A DNA stretch of 64,000 nt, taken from NCBI RefSeq assembly GCF_905147045.1, contig NC_065889.1, forward strand, positions 9,181,001 through 9,245,000, written 5' to 3'. Both the position numbers and the translations under genes were made by a program. Every line of letters begins with the position of its first letter. Within the stretch, counting starts at the first letter, position 1. The notes under the pieces are model-generated. The model ran no database searches. It worked only from the letters and a program-made list of their open reading frames with translations, and was not told where the DNA came from. Source of the stretch: Nymphalis io. Lineage: Eukaryota; Arthropoda; Insecta; Lepidoptera; Nymphalidae. This document shows, piece after piece, positions 22,516-37,400 of this stretch.

Positions 22516-24992
22516 CTACAACGCGACACATATCACTTTATATAATTGTAATATATTTTTTAAAAAGACATAAAAGGACACATGGAAATAGATGATCTGT
22601 GTTACGGTTGCGTTTTCTTTTCAAGCTGAAGCTCGACTCGACTTACACGTACATACTGTAAAATAATTAAAATAAAGTATGTCGTCTTGAACCGGTAGAC
22701 AAGTGCACTTTCCCAAAATGAACCAGTTTCACAATTTGTAACGATCGTCGACGTACGTCACCCCGTTCGCGTTCCCAAGTGAAGTGAAACAGAAACCATA
22801 TAATAACGATATATTTAATTGAAAATAAAAAACAACTTCATTACAATTTGTATATAAAAGTAATGTTATATGTCTAATATCTACGAAACTGGTTAATTTG
22901 TTTGAAGTACTTATATAATAATGAAACATTCAGTGTAAACTATGTTTTAATTTGTATATACCTACATGTGCATCATACCTTATTATATGAAAATGATTGA
23001 TGTCACTTCAATAATATAATGATCATGTATAATGCTATTGAAATAATTTCATTAATGAATATAATAACATAAGTAAATGGATGAGCAATGGCGCTAATGT
23101 AATGCATTCTCAATCACTACAGTTCACATTCAACATTCACTCGGAACAGAGCGTGCGCGTGAGCACTACTTCCTCTATTAACAAATAGCTAGTGTACAGG
23201 ATAACAGAAAAAAAACATTGATTTTAAATATAAAAAAGGCTGAACCAACTAGTCGCATGCCCATTATTAGATATGTAACCTCGCTAAAATATGTGCTAGC
23301 AAACAAAATTTTACATAATATTTTCGTAACCACTTAATATGGATATATGAAAAAAACTCACATATGAAAGTGAAATTTATCATTTCCTGTAAATATAAAA
23401 AACTTAAAATTCACATTTTAATTATGCATTTGATATTTGAAGAGTAATTAATATTACTTGTTTGAGTAGATATAAATGTATTTTTTTAATAATATAGCTA
23501 TGGGTTTGTTGAGCCTAAGGTTCGCATACAAAATATCGTCTTACCTCACAAATACAATGCACAGTTCCTCTCCGACATATCGATTGTATAGAACCTCTTT
23601 TCGCCGTTATATTCAAAGTTATTTTATCTACTCTTCGCATATGCTTAATTACTTTATGCAACACTTTTCGCAACATTTTTAATTTTTAACAAATTATTAT
23701 TAGAAATAAATGTATATAAATCTAAAAAATTAAGACTTTATAATTATTTTATATATTTTTTTCCAATCGTCAAGACATCACGCCATGTGGTAGCTCTAAC
23801 TGAATCTAGTAAATACTCTTTGATTAAAAAATATGATCGTTTTATCTTAGCGTGCCTTTATCATAATGCATTTATGATTTAGAGATATCCAAAACAATCA
23901 ACTGGATTATGGTAGGATTATTCGAAACATATATATTCAATAAATATATTTATAGAAATTAAATACGTAGAGAAATCCACGTAAAATAATGAATGAATTA
24001 TAAAATTGCGATAAATAAAAATTCGAAAGATTATATATTTTTTTTATATTATTAATAAAATATTTGGCAGTAAAATGTGCTCTGCACAGTCTCACTGTGA
24101 TCGCTTTCTTATCATTCTAACGTGCACAATTTTAATTATATTTCTCTTCAACATTATTAGTATAATGTTGTATGTTGTAATTGAGTTTAGTAACTCAGAT
24201 GAACTTTTATGGAAGCATATTTTAGGCAACCCAACTTCAAAATAATCACACCCTATTCTAACTGTAGAATAAGATATTTTCGGAGGCGTTTAAACGTTAT
24301 CTAAGCCGAAACACTTATAAATCTTTACGCGACAAAATTTATTTTTAGACATTCTTTTGTGTCGATAGGTGATTTAGAAAGCATAAAGTTTTTAAAATAT
24401 AAATAATAAGAAGTTAAGTTTTTTCTCTCAGACGGCGACGTATAGTTTTAATTTATAGGATAACAATAAATAACATTATAGTATGATTATAATAGCATAA
24501 AAGTAATCTTATTCATTTAAAACGATTCATTAGTTCATATTTTTTTCAAGCTCGTTATAAACCTTGAAGCTTAAGTGAGCATTGGAATGTTGAATACTTC
24601 ATCGTCGATTTACGTTTACTTTGTATTGACAATATTGTTTACTTCGAATGTTATAAGTAATTAAAATTGTATTACGGAGTTATTATTTGATAATAATAAT
24701 ATTTTTTGTACACCATAAAGATTTAACTTTCATAATATTGTAAAATAAAAATAATAAATAGAAAATAAGGCGGTCTTATCGCTAAGTACTGATCTCTTTC
24801 AGACAGCTTTATATGAACTTAAATGTAAACAATATTAAACAAAAATATAAAAATTTAAATGTGCGTAACTAGTTTATGCTTGTGGCTTCACCCACTTGTT
24901 AGGAGGTAGGTATAAATAAATAGTGTATCATTCCATGAATTTTAAGCTTGTTTCATACCAAATTTCATCAAAATCGGTTCAGTGTTTTAGCC

Positions 24993-25027
<35 letters not shown>

Positions 25028-28000
25028 GCGGAGTTATTTTCGCATTTCTCTCTCTGTTTGAAAAATTGCCGATTTAATATCTCATACTATATGATATGCC
25101 TTTTACATATCTCTATTTTGTACATTTTGCGTTTTCGTCAATGTTTCTCCCAACATGGGTACCCAACCCCGTAAAATATCATAGGATAATGAACGGATTT
25201 ATTTAACACAATAAGAATTATTCAAATCAGACACGTGGTTCCTGAGGTTAGCGCGTTCAAACATACAAACTCTCTAGCTATATAAAATAAACGGGTAACT
25301 AAACAGGTAGCCGATAGGGATTTTTTTTTTAAATTATTAACCATTAAGCACTTTCTTATTGCATTAAGAAATCTATATTCACGAACACGACAGAAACATT
25401 ATTATTATTATTATATACTACGTGTTTTAGACGTTTACATATTATGAAAAAAATAATAATGGCATTGCATAATTTAATACAATAATAATCATATTTAATG
25501 AATTATAATTTTATAATATTTTCATATGTAAACAATATATACATATATAGACAACGTGGAAGAAATAATAATTAGAAAAAATTCAAGGACGTTTGTGAGC
25601 CTGCTAGTTTAAGAAACAAAAAAACGCTCGCAAGTTAATACCCATCAAACTTTAGAACAAAAATGACATAAGATAATAAAAAATTTAAACTTATTCGATT
25701 AAACAAACACCGAATTCTCATCAAATATTAATATATTCTATTCGATTTACATTTTGAATATACACTTTGAAATAGAAACGATTATTTAATATATAAAAAA
25801 AAAAACAATTCCTAACTCGAAATACAGTCTTACCACACTAAGAACGTATACTTGTTTTGAATATATTAAAAGTTCGAAATTTTCGACAAAAAAATCTTAT
25901 CGTAATACATAAACATAAATTATGTTCAAACCATTAATAAATATGATATATATTAAGATGAATTTATAATAAGAAAATAATAACCAAAAATGTTTAATTA
26001 ATGTATTTAAATCATTTCTTAATCAAGACTACTTATTTGTAAACTTCAAATTTATTGATATAGATTTCAATACTACGTTTTCGATCATAATAAAATATAA
26101 AATGTTTCGAATATATTTTTACTAGTAATTAGTAATATTGTAGTAGTAATATATCAACAACGAATCAAAAAAAAAACGCAGCACGAAGTAACCAAAGATA
26201 ACCAACCTTTAAATATTCCGTATCATACGTACACATGTCGTGGCGCGTGAAAGCTGATTTTTAATTTATAAAATTAATAAGTGGTGATACGATCACGTAC
26301 AATATACACGTTAAGTGTTATCAAAAATAATTACTCGCAGTTTAGACAATATCGATGTTCAATAATGTCAGATTTCTTTGTAAGCCCACTTCTTGCTAGC
26401 TAACGGTAAACCGAATGCAGTCTCACCTTATCGCTGTCGAAAGCTGAAGACCTTTCCGGTGACGTAGGTCCGAAGCGCACCATCTCTATCCATTTCATAG
26501 TTTGCATTTGTATTTAACAAGTTTATAGTTAGTTCACATCAAAGATCAACGCGCTACGAAACAAATTGCAACAAAACACGTGAACACATCAACAGCGCGC
26601 ACATTTGCCAGCTCCGTATTTAGAATCGCCTACGATGATTACGTGGTTTCAAAACTGTTTCGTACTGAGAACTTCACTTCGTGCGTTTGCTTATAAACAA
26701 CGACCGTTTATTTCGGTGTATTTTACAATAATGACGGAAATTGTTCGTCGTTGCAATTGCTTCGATGAGCAGTCGCGCGGCGAGGTAATTAACTAATTAT
26801 TTTAATGAGCTGTGCGATCGACGGGCGACCACAACGGAGTGGTGCTACTAAGGAACTAGCTAGAGTCGAAAGAAAGGACCGCGGTAACCAGCCCGGCCCT
26901 GCCGCAATGTTGACTAAAAGTGTGTGCATGTATAGTCTAACGCACTTTGTACTCATTTTAATTTTAGACGATGCGCGAAATTTATTTTTATGAATGCTAA
27001 TGAATCCAAAAATTAACTTACGAATTAAATCTGCAACGTTGTTTAATTCGACTGCGCTGAATACATACATTCGAAATGAAATTTTGTACAATACTTATGT
27101 AAAAAGTATCTCTTGAAACTATATCGAAATTAAATATGTTCAGACGAGTGGCGCTCGGCATTGGGAATGTTAATGCATAGTAGCAGCTGACCCACGCGAG
27201 CGAAGGTGACGTCGGCTCACGTATCGGTCCGGACGCGCTTGGCTGCGCAGCCACTCTCCCATTCATACGGAGCGCCCCACTTGCTAAGTTAGTTGCATTA
27301 TCGATATGCAAAACTTATTTTGCTCTATGTACTCCAAAAAATTACTATAAGCAAATAAGTAATTGAGTCAAACAATAATATACATAAAACAACAATTGAC
27401 GTCTGTCTAAACAAAAATACATTAAGCGTGTTCAATTAGGTAATGGTACTATTAATTGTTCATTTAGTAATATAGTTTATATTTCTAGTCAAACAAAGAC
27501 AATATTTGTTGATGATTATAAGCGACTTCTTTTAAAATAATGAATTCATAAAAGAGCTCATTAATTGTATACGATTTGAAAATGTATGACTTAAAAACTT
27601 TTCCAAATTCGAGATCGTAATAAAAAAACACGTTTGTGATGATAGTTGTTATCAGATTTGCATTCCCTATTCAAAATAAGAAATGAATCTTCTACTCTGT
27701 GGACTAAAGATTTTAGTATTTTTATTTTAATAATAATAATAGATATAAACTCGTTAGGATTTAGAAGAATCTGCAATATTGATCAAAGACTCGGCGATAT
27801 AAAATTAATCCTCAAGCGGTCTACTGATGAGTAAGAACACGATAAAGAGCTCAAATTAATCATACAGAATATTTTCTTATTACATGATAAGCTCTCTTAC
27901 TATAAGATAAACTGAACTGATGATAAAAATCTGAATTTTATTTTGCCCGGTAACACGAAAAGAAGATTGACTTTATTTGTGCAAACCAGTTTGCGCAGTT

Positions 28001-28359
28001 AACTGAGTTAATCTTTGATAGTCGGCTTACATAGTCATTGATACGTCTTAAATTATGGAATTATTGTATTATCGCAATTTAGTTTTTTATGTTCTAACTG
28101 TTAAGCGAATGTAAGGAGCATCTTTATTGGTAGTAACTTGTGTACCAAAATCTGACTGCGGGTAGGTTATTTGAATCGTGTCCTTTGTTTTCCAAACCGA
28201 AATGCAAACAACTAACGTATAGGGTTATACGAAATGCTCTACAATAGTCTCGCCACCACAAATAATTAGTGATCATTAACGTTTAGTAATTAAGAAGCTG
28301 CTTTTAAACAAATGTTTATTGAAACGTTTTGTTAAGGACCAATAAAATCTAATACGTGC

Positions 28360-28408
<49 letters not shown>

Positions 28409-31400
28409 AATTTAAATAAAGAAACGCGATACCATTAATCAACCTATGAGTTAAAATTAATAAAAACGTGACTGGAATTCTTTGATTGGATTGCATCGAG
28501 CAAATACTTTTAAGCATTCGATTACAAAAACATAATTACTTCAATGAAACGCAAGTGTTTGTAATATCATTATCAACTAACCCGACTTAACTTAATTTTT
28601 TTTATTTAAAAATTGGTAGGACTGACAAATGGACCACTTGATGGTAATTGGTTACGACTGCCAAATATTAATCATTCCCTAGAACACCGATGCGCCACCA
28701 ACCTTGGAAACAAAGAAGTAACGTCCCTCGTGCCTGCAGTTACACTGATTCACTTATCCTTAAAACCGGCACACAACCATACTAAGTATTTATTTAGCGG
28801 TAGAATCGCACAAAGCCAAGTAACATTTATCGAGGAACGCTCGAAATGTTTTAGGAAAACTCCTATCACATAGGAGCGAAAGCTTCGAAAACACGTAATA
28901 TTGATAAAAATTTAATTTGAATATATTCTAAAATAATATACAGTATCATTATTGATAGCTGGATAAAAACTTACCGTTGTTTAATTTATATATATATATA
29001 TAGATGAACAAATTAATATTAGATGCATTATGAGTTATAACATAAAATTACTCGCATAGTTATATTCGAATGATATATAATATTTATACTGATTACATTA
29101 ACATGAATAAAAAATCCGTAAATAGAAAACAAACAGCGGAATTATCCCAGAAATAAGGACAAGGTTGCGTCTCTATATCAAATTGATTTCTATATAATCG
29201 ATTCGTAAGGTCTTTAAAAGGGCGATGTTCATTGGAAATACTTTATTCACAACATCAAATATTTAAATTATTAGTAAAACGTTTTCACGTTTTTGAAGAT
29301 CGTCTTAAGACGCGTTATGGATTAATTTACAATCTTTGTATTAATCAATAAAATATAATAAATTGATTTATTCAACGTTCTAGTTTTTAGTTATCTAGAT
29401 ATATGATGTACTTTCTCTAGGTCTACTTTGTCTGTGTTACAAATAATCTCTGATTCTTTCTAAAAATTTGATTAATTAATTATCTTTAATTCGCAGATCT
29501 TGATAGTGTATCAAACATGTGCCCAAAATAATGAAAAGTTACTTATAATATACCAAAATCATTTTCATTGCTTACAGTTTTCATGTAATTAAAATGTAGT
29601 AAGTTTAAATTTTGCAATAATGTCGTTTCTTACAACACAAGCGTTGATACTGCTCTCAATTAATTGACAATAGAAACTCGGATATTCAATATCTACGTGA
29701 TTATCTAGCGGAAGCGACATATTCAACGCCGGCCCGAGCTACGTCGGCGCCCGAGGCAAATGAAAATGACTTTTAATGTAAAAATAAAATAACTCCAAGA
29801 AGATGGCGGTAAATTTTTGAGCAAATCGCCTCGGTACCTACGTGATTTCGAAAATATAGACATAAAAAAAGTATTTTTTTAAATTAAATTTACTTAAAAC
29901 TGTTCAAGTACAATAAAAATGTTTATTACTAGCTTCCTGGGATGTCGTCCGTTTTTTTTTGACTTATCAAAATGTATATCTTGCAGTCATTCGTTCGTTA
30001 GTTCGTTTTGCCGATTTTCAGAAAGAAATATCTAAATCCATAAACATACATATAAAAAATATATAAAATATAATATCTTTAATATAAGACAAGCATCTAA
30101 TTTATAAAAGTAAATATAGAATTATTTACAAAACAAAAACAGTTTAACAACACGATGATTATATTCTAATTATCGACAATTAAGCTAATGAGCCATTAGT
30201 CGTGTAACAATTTAATTTTTATCTAAATAGATTTTTCCATTAAATTCTAACTATAGCTACATCAAAGGAAAATCACTAAATCGATTACTTTTATATAACA
30301 CTAGCCATAGTCTTGATTTCGCTCAGGTGAAATTAAGGTAAGATTAGCCTTTTTTTTTAATATAAACAAATATTATACTACAATACCAGTTTTAGAGTCT
30401 AGTCTGCCTACTGACTCATCGAAGATTCTACCTCCAAATTGTAATACTTAGTTTTGTTTTGTTCCAGGGATATAATAACACCTTATTAACCTTTTGTTAA
30501 TATGATTGTTAATTATGATTAATATATTCAAATAAACTCATCGTTTAGTTTTTTCAATTTCTTGAACATAAGAATGCTATGATTATCTATTAAAGATATA
30601 ATATATTACAAAGTTTTTATCTGTTAAAGCGGTGGCGAGTTCGTTTAGAAAGCGTCCGAATTCCGAACAGATGTAATTTTCACTTCTACTAAGCTATAGT
30701 TTACTAGATATATACAACATATAAACAGACCATGCCTATATTCATACTGAAATTATAACCTATAATTATCTGATAGATCTGACGTAAATATAAGCGAGTA
30801 AACAAATTACGTTTTATAAATAAAATAATATGTTACCGAAACTAAACCCGATATCGTGCTTTGCTTCATTTTTGATAAAATCACTTAGTATTAGCAATTA
30901 TTTGTATTTAATTTTTTTTTTATTTATTAGATAAACAAACAAATTTTGACAGAATTTTGATTTGACACTGCATAACAGATATAATAGAATTATAGAAGAA
31001 GTATTTAATCGTATTAATATATTAAAACTTTAACATGGAATCCTCGTAGAAATCTACTATCGGAATAACACATTTCCATTCGTCTTTCTGTCTGCTCGTC
31101 TTGTTGTACACGCATAACGTGATAACAAGTGAACGAGTTTGAAAGCAACTCAGCGTGAATACTTTATGTCCTGGGTTAATAGGTCAGACAACAATGTCTG
31201 TAACCAATGTCTGTGCTATGTCGCCGGCATAATTCGTTACGAAGCAAGGAAGGTCGACCCGTATGGCATACGTAAACGCGTGACGCACAACAAAATGCAA
31301 AATGTCACGCTATAAGAGTGCGTAGGGCTTCATTAGAATGAAATTGTTTTTTTTTATTATTTTGTTGAGTAGCAAAACGTTTTCCTGTAAGCTAATAAGA

Positions 31401-34400
31401 CTTCTTATATGCGACGAACTCAAGAGCTAAATATGCCCCATCCGTTTTGCACATGCACTAATACCATTGGCCCAATCAATGGTCCGATAGCAGCTGGCGA
31501 GCATATCGGTATATGATTTAGTTATGTTACATATCGATAGGGATTAAAATTCAGGTTTGGTTTCGTCAGGAGATCTACGTAGATACTGAGAATTATTGAC
31601 ATTAAAAAAATATTTTTATTGATCTAACCCGTGCTTTGAATCCAGTCCCTTCGGATCTTTAGACTTACAAGTTTAACAGTAAACTACCGAGACAATTTCG
31701 TATCGGAGGTTCATTTTCTTTTTCTACAAGTAATACTCGAAAGCATTTTTTTTTTTTTTATAGAATAGGAAGATGGACGAGCATATGGGCCACCTGATGG
31801 TAAGTGGTCACCAAACGCCCTTAGACATTGGCATTTTAAGAAATGTCAACCATCGCTTATAGCCAATGCGCCACCAACCTTGGGAACTAAGATTTTATGT
31901 CCCTTGTGCCTGTAATTACACTGGCTCACTCACCCTTCAAACCGGAACACAACAATATCAAGTATTGCTGTTTTGCGGTAGAATATCTGATGAGTGGGTG
32001 GTACCTACCCAGACGAGCTTGTTATATTATAATATTTAAGTTCGAAAGTTTGCTGACGTCATGAAAGAAATTTATAGCGATGGTAGTACTTTTTTTTCGA
32101 TAATCGACGTTCGGGAGAATATTGACGATTTCCGATTGACAAACCGTAAAATTAGGTCACGACTCACGACTTAATTGTCTAAGAAGTCTAATTAAGACTC
32201 GTTAGTGTTACTATACATATATATATACTATGATGCCTCGTTGGTCTAGTGGCTTGATGTAAGGCCGCAAACCCGAAGGTCCTGGGTTCAATTTCCAGGT
32301 CGGGCAAATAAAAGATTATTGAATTTTTCTGTCAGAAAATTCGCAGTAGCAACCCGGAGTCTGGAAGTGTGTACACTCCCGTGCTTTGGAAAGCACGTAA
32401 TGCCGTTGGTCCTGCACCTGAACTCTTTCCGGTCATGTCGGATTGCCAACCCATCGGATTATGAGAGTTAGGGCATAGAAAGTGAACCTGTGCTTGCTTA
32501 CACACTGGAACACTATAATATTTCCTGCGTACTTGGCTAATCTCTCCTGAGATTGGCCTATGTGGCCGAAATCGGTATGGAGGACATTATTATTATTATA
32601 TTCACGCTATTTTCGATTGTAATCTGAAAATTATGAAGTATAAAACTATTCAGTTTTTTCTATCAAGAAACATTATTTTGAAATTATTAATATAAAGACG
32701 AGATGGCCCCGTGGTAAGAACGCGTGAATCTTAACCGATGATCGTGGGTTCAAACCCGGGCAAGCACTACTGAATTTTCATGTGCTTAATTTGTGATTAT
32801 AATTCATCTCGTGCTTTACGGTGAAGGAAAACATCGTGAGGAAACCTGCATGTGTCTAATTTCACTGAAATTCTGCCACATGTGAATTCTACCAACCCGC
32901 ATTGGAGCAGCGTGGTGGAATAAGCTCCAAACCTTCTCCTCAAAAAGAGGAGAGGAGGCCTTTAGCCCAGCAGTGGGACATTCACAGGCTGTTACGGTTA
33001 CGGATATAATACTGTATCTATACATCAATATGTAAACATTGAAAGCTGTAGTACAATTTATTTTAGTACCTATTCATTTTAAAATAAAAAGGGCAGTTCT
33101 TTCGGAGCGATTAATGTAAAATTTTACAAAATGGAATTTAAAGACATTCCAATCACACCTACATATAACAGACAGTAACGTCAAATGACTATCGACGAAA
33201 ATAATGTGACGTTTAATGGTAAACACATTCGACGTGTTTCAGCTCTGGTACTCCAGATAAGGATTAAAGCGAACGCCATTAGAGTCGCACAATGTCATTG
33301 TATAATAGCAGCGCGCCGGCATCTAACAAGAGATGATTACGCGGCGGCTGTATTACATGATTTCCATTGTTCGCGGTTCCCTACCATTGTGAACGAGTTG
33401 TCATTTTTCATTGTATCTTTTCTATCATTAAAGTTTTAAGTAGCATATACAGCATTCACCGTTCTGTTGATTATCACAAAGTTTTCTCCACGTCAATAAC
33501 GTAATATTAATTATTATTAATACATTGTAATGTATGTATTCAATGCGTTACTTCTTAAGGAAATATGTTACAAATAAATTTTACTTATATAGTCGTAAGC
33601 GAGCTTACTTACGATTTCCTGTTTATTGTTGTTGTGCTCGAAAACATTAAAAAAAACTTGTAAGGATTGTATGTAACTTTTTATATTTAGATTTTTATTT
33701 TAAAAATAAAATCGCTTTACCTAAAAATAATGTAGTACATATATTTTCGAATTGTTATCGTTTTCCTTAAAATAATTTAAGCCGTAAATAATTATTGAGA
33801 TACTATTTATAAAAACTATAATACAAAGGAGTATAATAGTGTAACAGGAAAAGAAAATGAAACGACAAACAGAAACGACGAAACACTCATAACTTAATCT
33901 AACATAGAAATAGCCAAGTCATTCAGTTTCCTAGGGGTTGTGCAATAGACATGAATCACTATTGGTGCATAGTTCGCGCTACTTAGAAATTTTCTGATAT
34001 ACCTAACGTGACTTGGCATTTTAGTTTAACAACATTTGTTTACAAGCTTTTATTTGACTGAACCTGTTTGTATGTGTGGGTCGAATCAACAAATGTGACT
34101 CAAATTTCACCAAACGGATATTTTTTCACTCTCGGGACCATTCTAAATTATATTTATCTTAGCATAAAATATTTTAATTTTTTTCTAGACGAATCTATGT
34201 ATGATAGACTTGAATAACCTTTAAAATTAGTTGAGAATAATCTAGATAAATAGATTGACATTGAAACATTGAATCGGTTAATTCTAATTTAGTTCCGTAT
34301 TAAATTTAAAAAATGGAAAATTTACATAATTTTCCAATATTATTATCAAATAAAGAATGATATAACCTTATGTGGAAAATAATTTATTTTTATATTTAAT

Positions 34401-37400
34401 ATATTAATAATTATGACATATTAAATATATTGTCGATTGTGTTTTTTATATAATGAAATTAAAATTAATTACACATACTAAAAAAAAAATTAGTCACCAA
34501 ATTACTGATGCAATTTGTAGGCAATACCAGTATTAGAGTTAGCTGTACGTGTGCGAGATCACACACACAAACGTACGTATCGTGAATAGGTGTTGATGAT
34601 TTAAATGATAATATGATATTCAACTTCAGTGTCGAAACAAAAATAAAATATTTATCATCTTATTAAAAATTAATTTATAATTAAACAAAGCCGAAGTCAC
34701 GTTAGTATTTCCGGTCCTGGACGATCGAGCTTTACATGCATTTGTGCTTATTCTAAACATTCAGATCTTTGTGTCTAGAGTATGAAATTATTGGCGTAAC
34801 TGTTATAGCTTAAGAAACCTAAAGTGGTACTTTTCAAGTTACGCTAATTTAGCTAGAAAAAAAAATATTTTTGCATCGGTGTAGTCAGGTGAGTACCTCA
34901 GGCTGGGGCTCCTCGCCGAGAGAGTCGCCCAGAGCTTCGGCCTGACTCTTCATTATAGAATATATTTTCACATACGGCGCCTTCAGCAGCTATGTATAAC
35001 CGCATACCAATTAGCAGTTTATATATGTGTATAATTTTATAGAAGGGTCAAATCTTATCACTATAGTGAAATATAAAAGCATAACAGTTTGTATATTATA
35101 ATCTATATACAGATATGTATCTTATGTAAACATCGAAAATAGGTGCCAAATTTTTTTAGATGTATAAAAAAGTTCATATTTCGACAACGCGCGATACTAT
35201 ATTTTAAATCAAATATTATGAATCAGTAGAGTTAATAAATTATAATCGTTTTAATAACTTTACAGAAGGTTAAAAGTTTTTTAACATATATCAATGTTTA
35301 CTCAATAAAACTTGACCCATTGTTGCGAATGTATTGATTCATGTGTGTTCATATAGTTGTCGTATTTTATCGTTCAAATGTTCAAATTACGTATAATTTA
35401 TGACGCTCTCATATAATATACTATTGCTTTCGAATTAGATAACGTTGTTATCTTATATTTTATTAACTTATTACGGCCTGATAGCTAACGTTAAAGTACA
35501 AAAGAAGCGAAAATATTACGATAACCTTTTATTTTTTGATTGTCAATATTTGAATATCTAAGATTGTTATAATATGCTATATTTACTTATTGCTTTTATG
35601 TTCTCAAATACTTAAATTTCAATATAAAGCCAAAAACTTTTTTTTTTAATCTTTTTTTTAAGCCACAGAGTAATCAGGGTTAATACTCCACGATCGTTTT
35701 TTACAAAAAAATGAGATAAGCCGGTTTACGGAATGTTTATAATTAATTTCATACAATAATATTTCAATATGCTATGTTAAATATTATTAGTATCGAATTT
35801 TATTTCTCCTGAGACACTTTAGCATATTATAAAAAAAACACCCAACCAAAACTCATAAAGCCAAAAATTATGAAAGACAAAGACAAAAGAGTTCAATATA
35901 TTTTTTTTCTCTTTTTGTCAACAGTTTTATATATAGCTATTAACGAGCTTTAGTTTTATTAATGCAAAACAAATTCAAGAGCAGTAATAACAAAATTGTA
36001 TTTATCATTACATTTGGAACTATAATGTTCAACGTTCGTTAAGACCGGCTCAAAACGTAAACGAAACAAAATGACCACTGCAATACTATATGGCTAAAAA
36101 AATAGACAATACTAGGAGACATAGAAAAATCTATTAATAAATAAGGTTGATTCTTGTAGATGCCATATGACATTGAGATCAATTTTCAAGGCCAGTATCA
36201 TGAATTCAAGGACCCTGTCTGGCGTAATTATTTAGTTCAATGTGTACTGCATTGTGATATGTGAGGGTAATGCGTTGTCGAGTGTTGTTATAGAGCAAAG
36301 TTCATTCATCATTAGATTATATCTTAAGGTAAGTATTATCAATATGAACATACCTCCCACGATTCTCTTGTGATGTCCGAAACATCGCCAGTGCTACCGG
36401 AACGTTCCTATAAACGAGGTTATTTTTAATTACAATTATTAAATTATAATGTAAGTAGGGTGTGCAATTATTAGAAGCACTTTTACAAAAATACTTTTTT
36501 TTTTCGAAGAATGGTATATACAGCCGCGATAATCATCTTACAGAAGCGGTATTAGACCAAATGTTTTATAATTTTTAAGTTACATTAATTAGTATTTTAT
36601 TATATGACAGCAGCGTCACAACTGCCTCATATTTCTAGTAATTCCCATGAAACTGCAGATCCAGTGGTCCTGGGTTCAAGTCGTCGGACGGACGGAGTCG
36701 TCATCAATGTGTCGGACAATTTGACAGTTACATTCCCGTGCTTCAGTAAGCACATAAAATCTTTGGTCTTGCGCCCGAGTTCACTATAATCGACTTGGGG
36801 TGACGTCTGACGGGAGATTATATGATTGTGAGATAATAGGTAGTGCACCTGCGTATGCGCAAAATTTGCGCACTATATTTCCGTCGTGGCCGAAGTTTGT
36901 ATTTTTTAGTAAATCTATCCATAGATGGGTATATAATATATATGGAAGTGAGCTATTTATTCAAAACTATTTCAAAAATAAACTTTAAATATATGTTAAA
37001 ATTTAAAATTGTCATGTAAACATGGAGAGTCCAACGTTATAGACTCCTTAATTATTATAGTGTAAAGCAGAATCTCTTATCTCGGTGAATGATGATGGAA
37101 AAATAAAAATAATAATTTGTTATGCATAAGATCTACGAGTTCGTATCGCGGGAACGTAGAACTAGATTGTTAATAATAATTAAATCAGTCGTTTGAATAC
37201 AATTACGTTGTTATATAAGCGTTAAATGTTTTGTTGTTCATTATTTTATAAATGATGAATTAGTTTCTTATATTTCTTTGAAACAAATTACAGACATAAA
37301 ACACGCTTATATTTTTTTCTTTTTAAATGCCCGTGGAACAGAATGTAAGACGATTGCTAGCTAGTCTTTGCATTTTGATGACTTGGACAGAAAGATTTTA

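Noticed and set aside
32234..32310. tRNA gene (A and B boxes present)
   Set aside because: The tRNA-like part runs into a long SINE body and an ATT-repeat tail, and diverged copies occur elsewhere in the window.
33185..33439. 84-codon plus-strand ORF in a mustard intron
   Set aside because: No recognisable domain, no promoter or splice evidence; length is within chance for this window.
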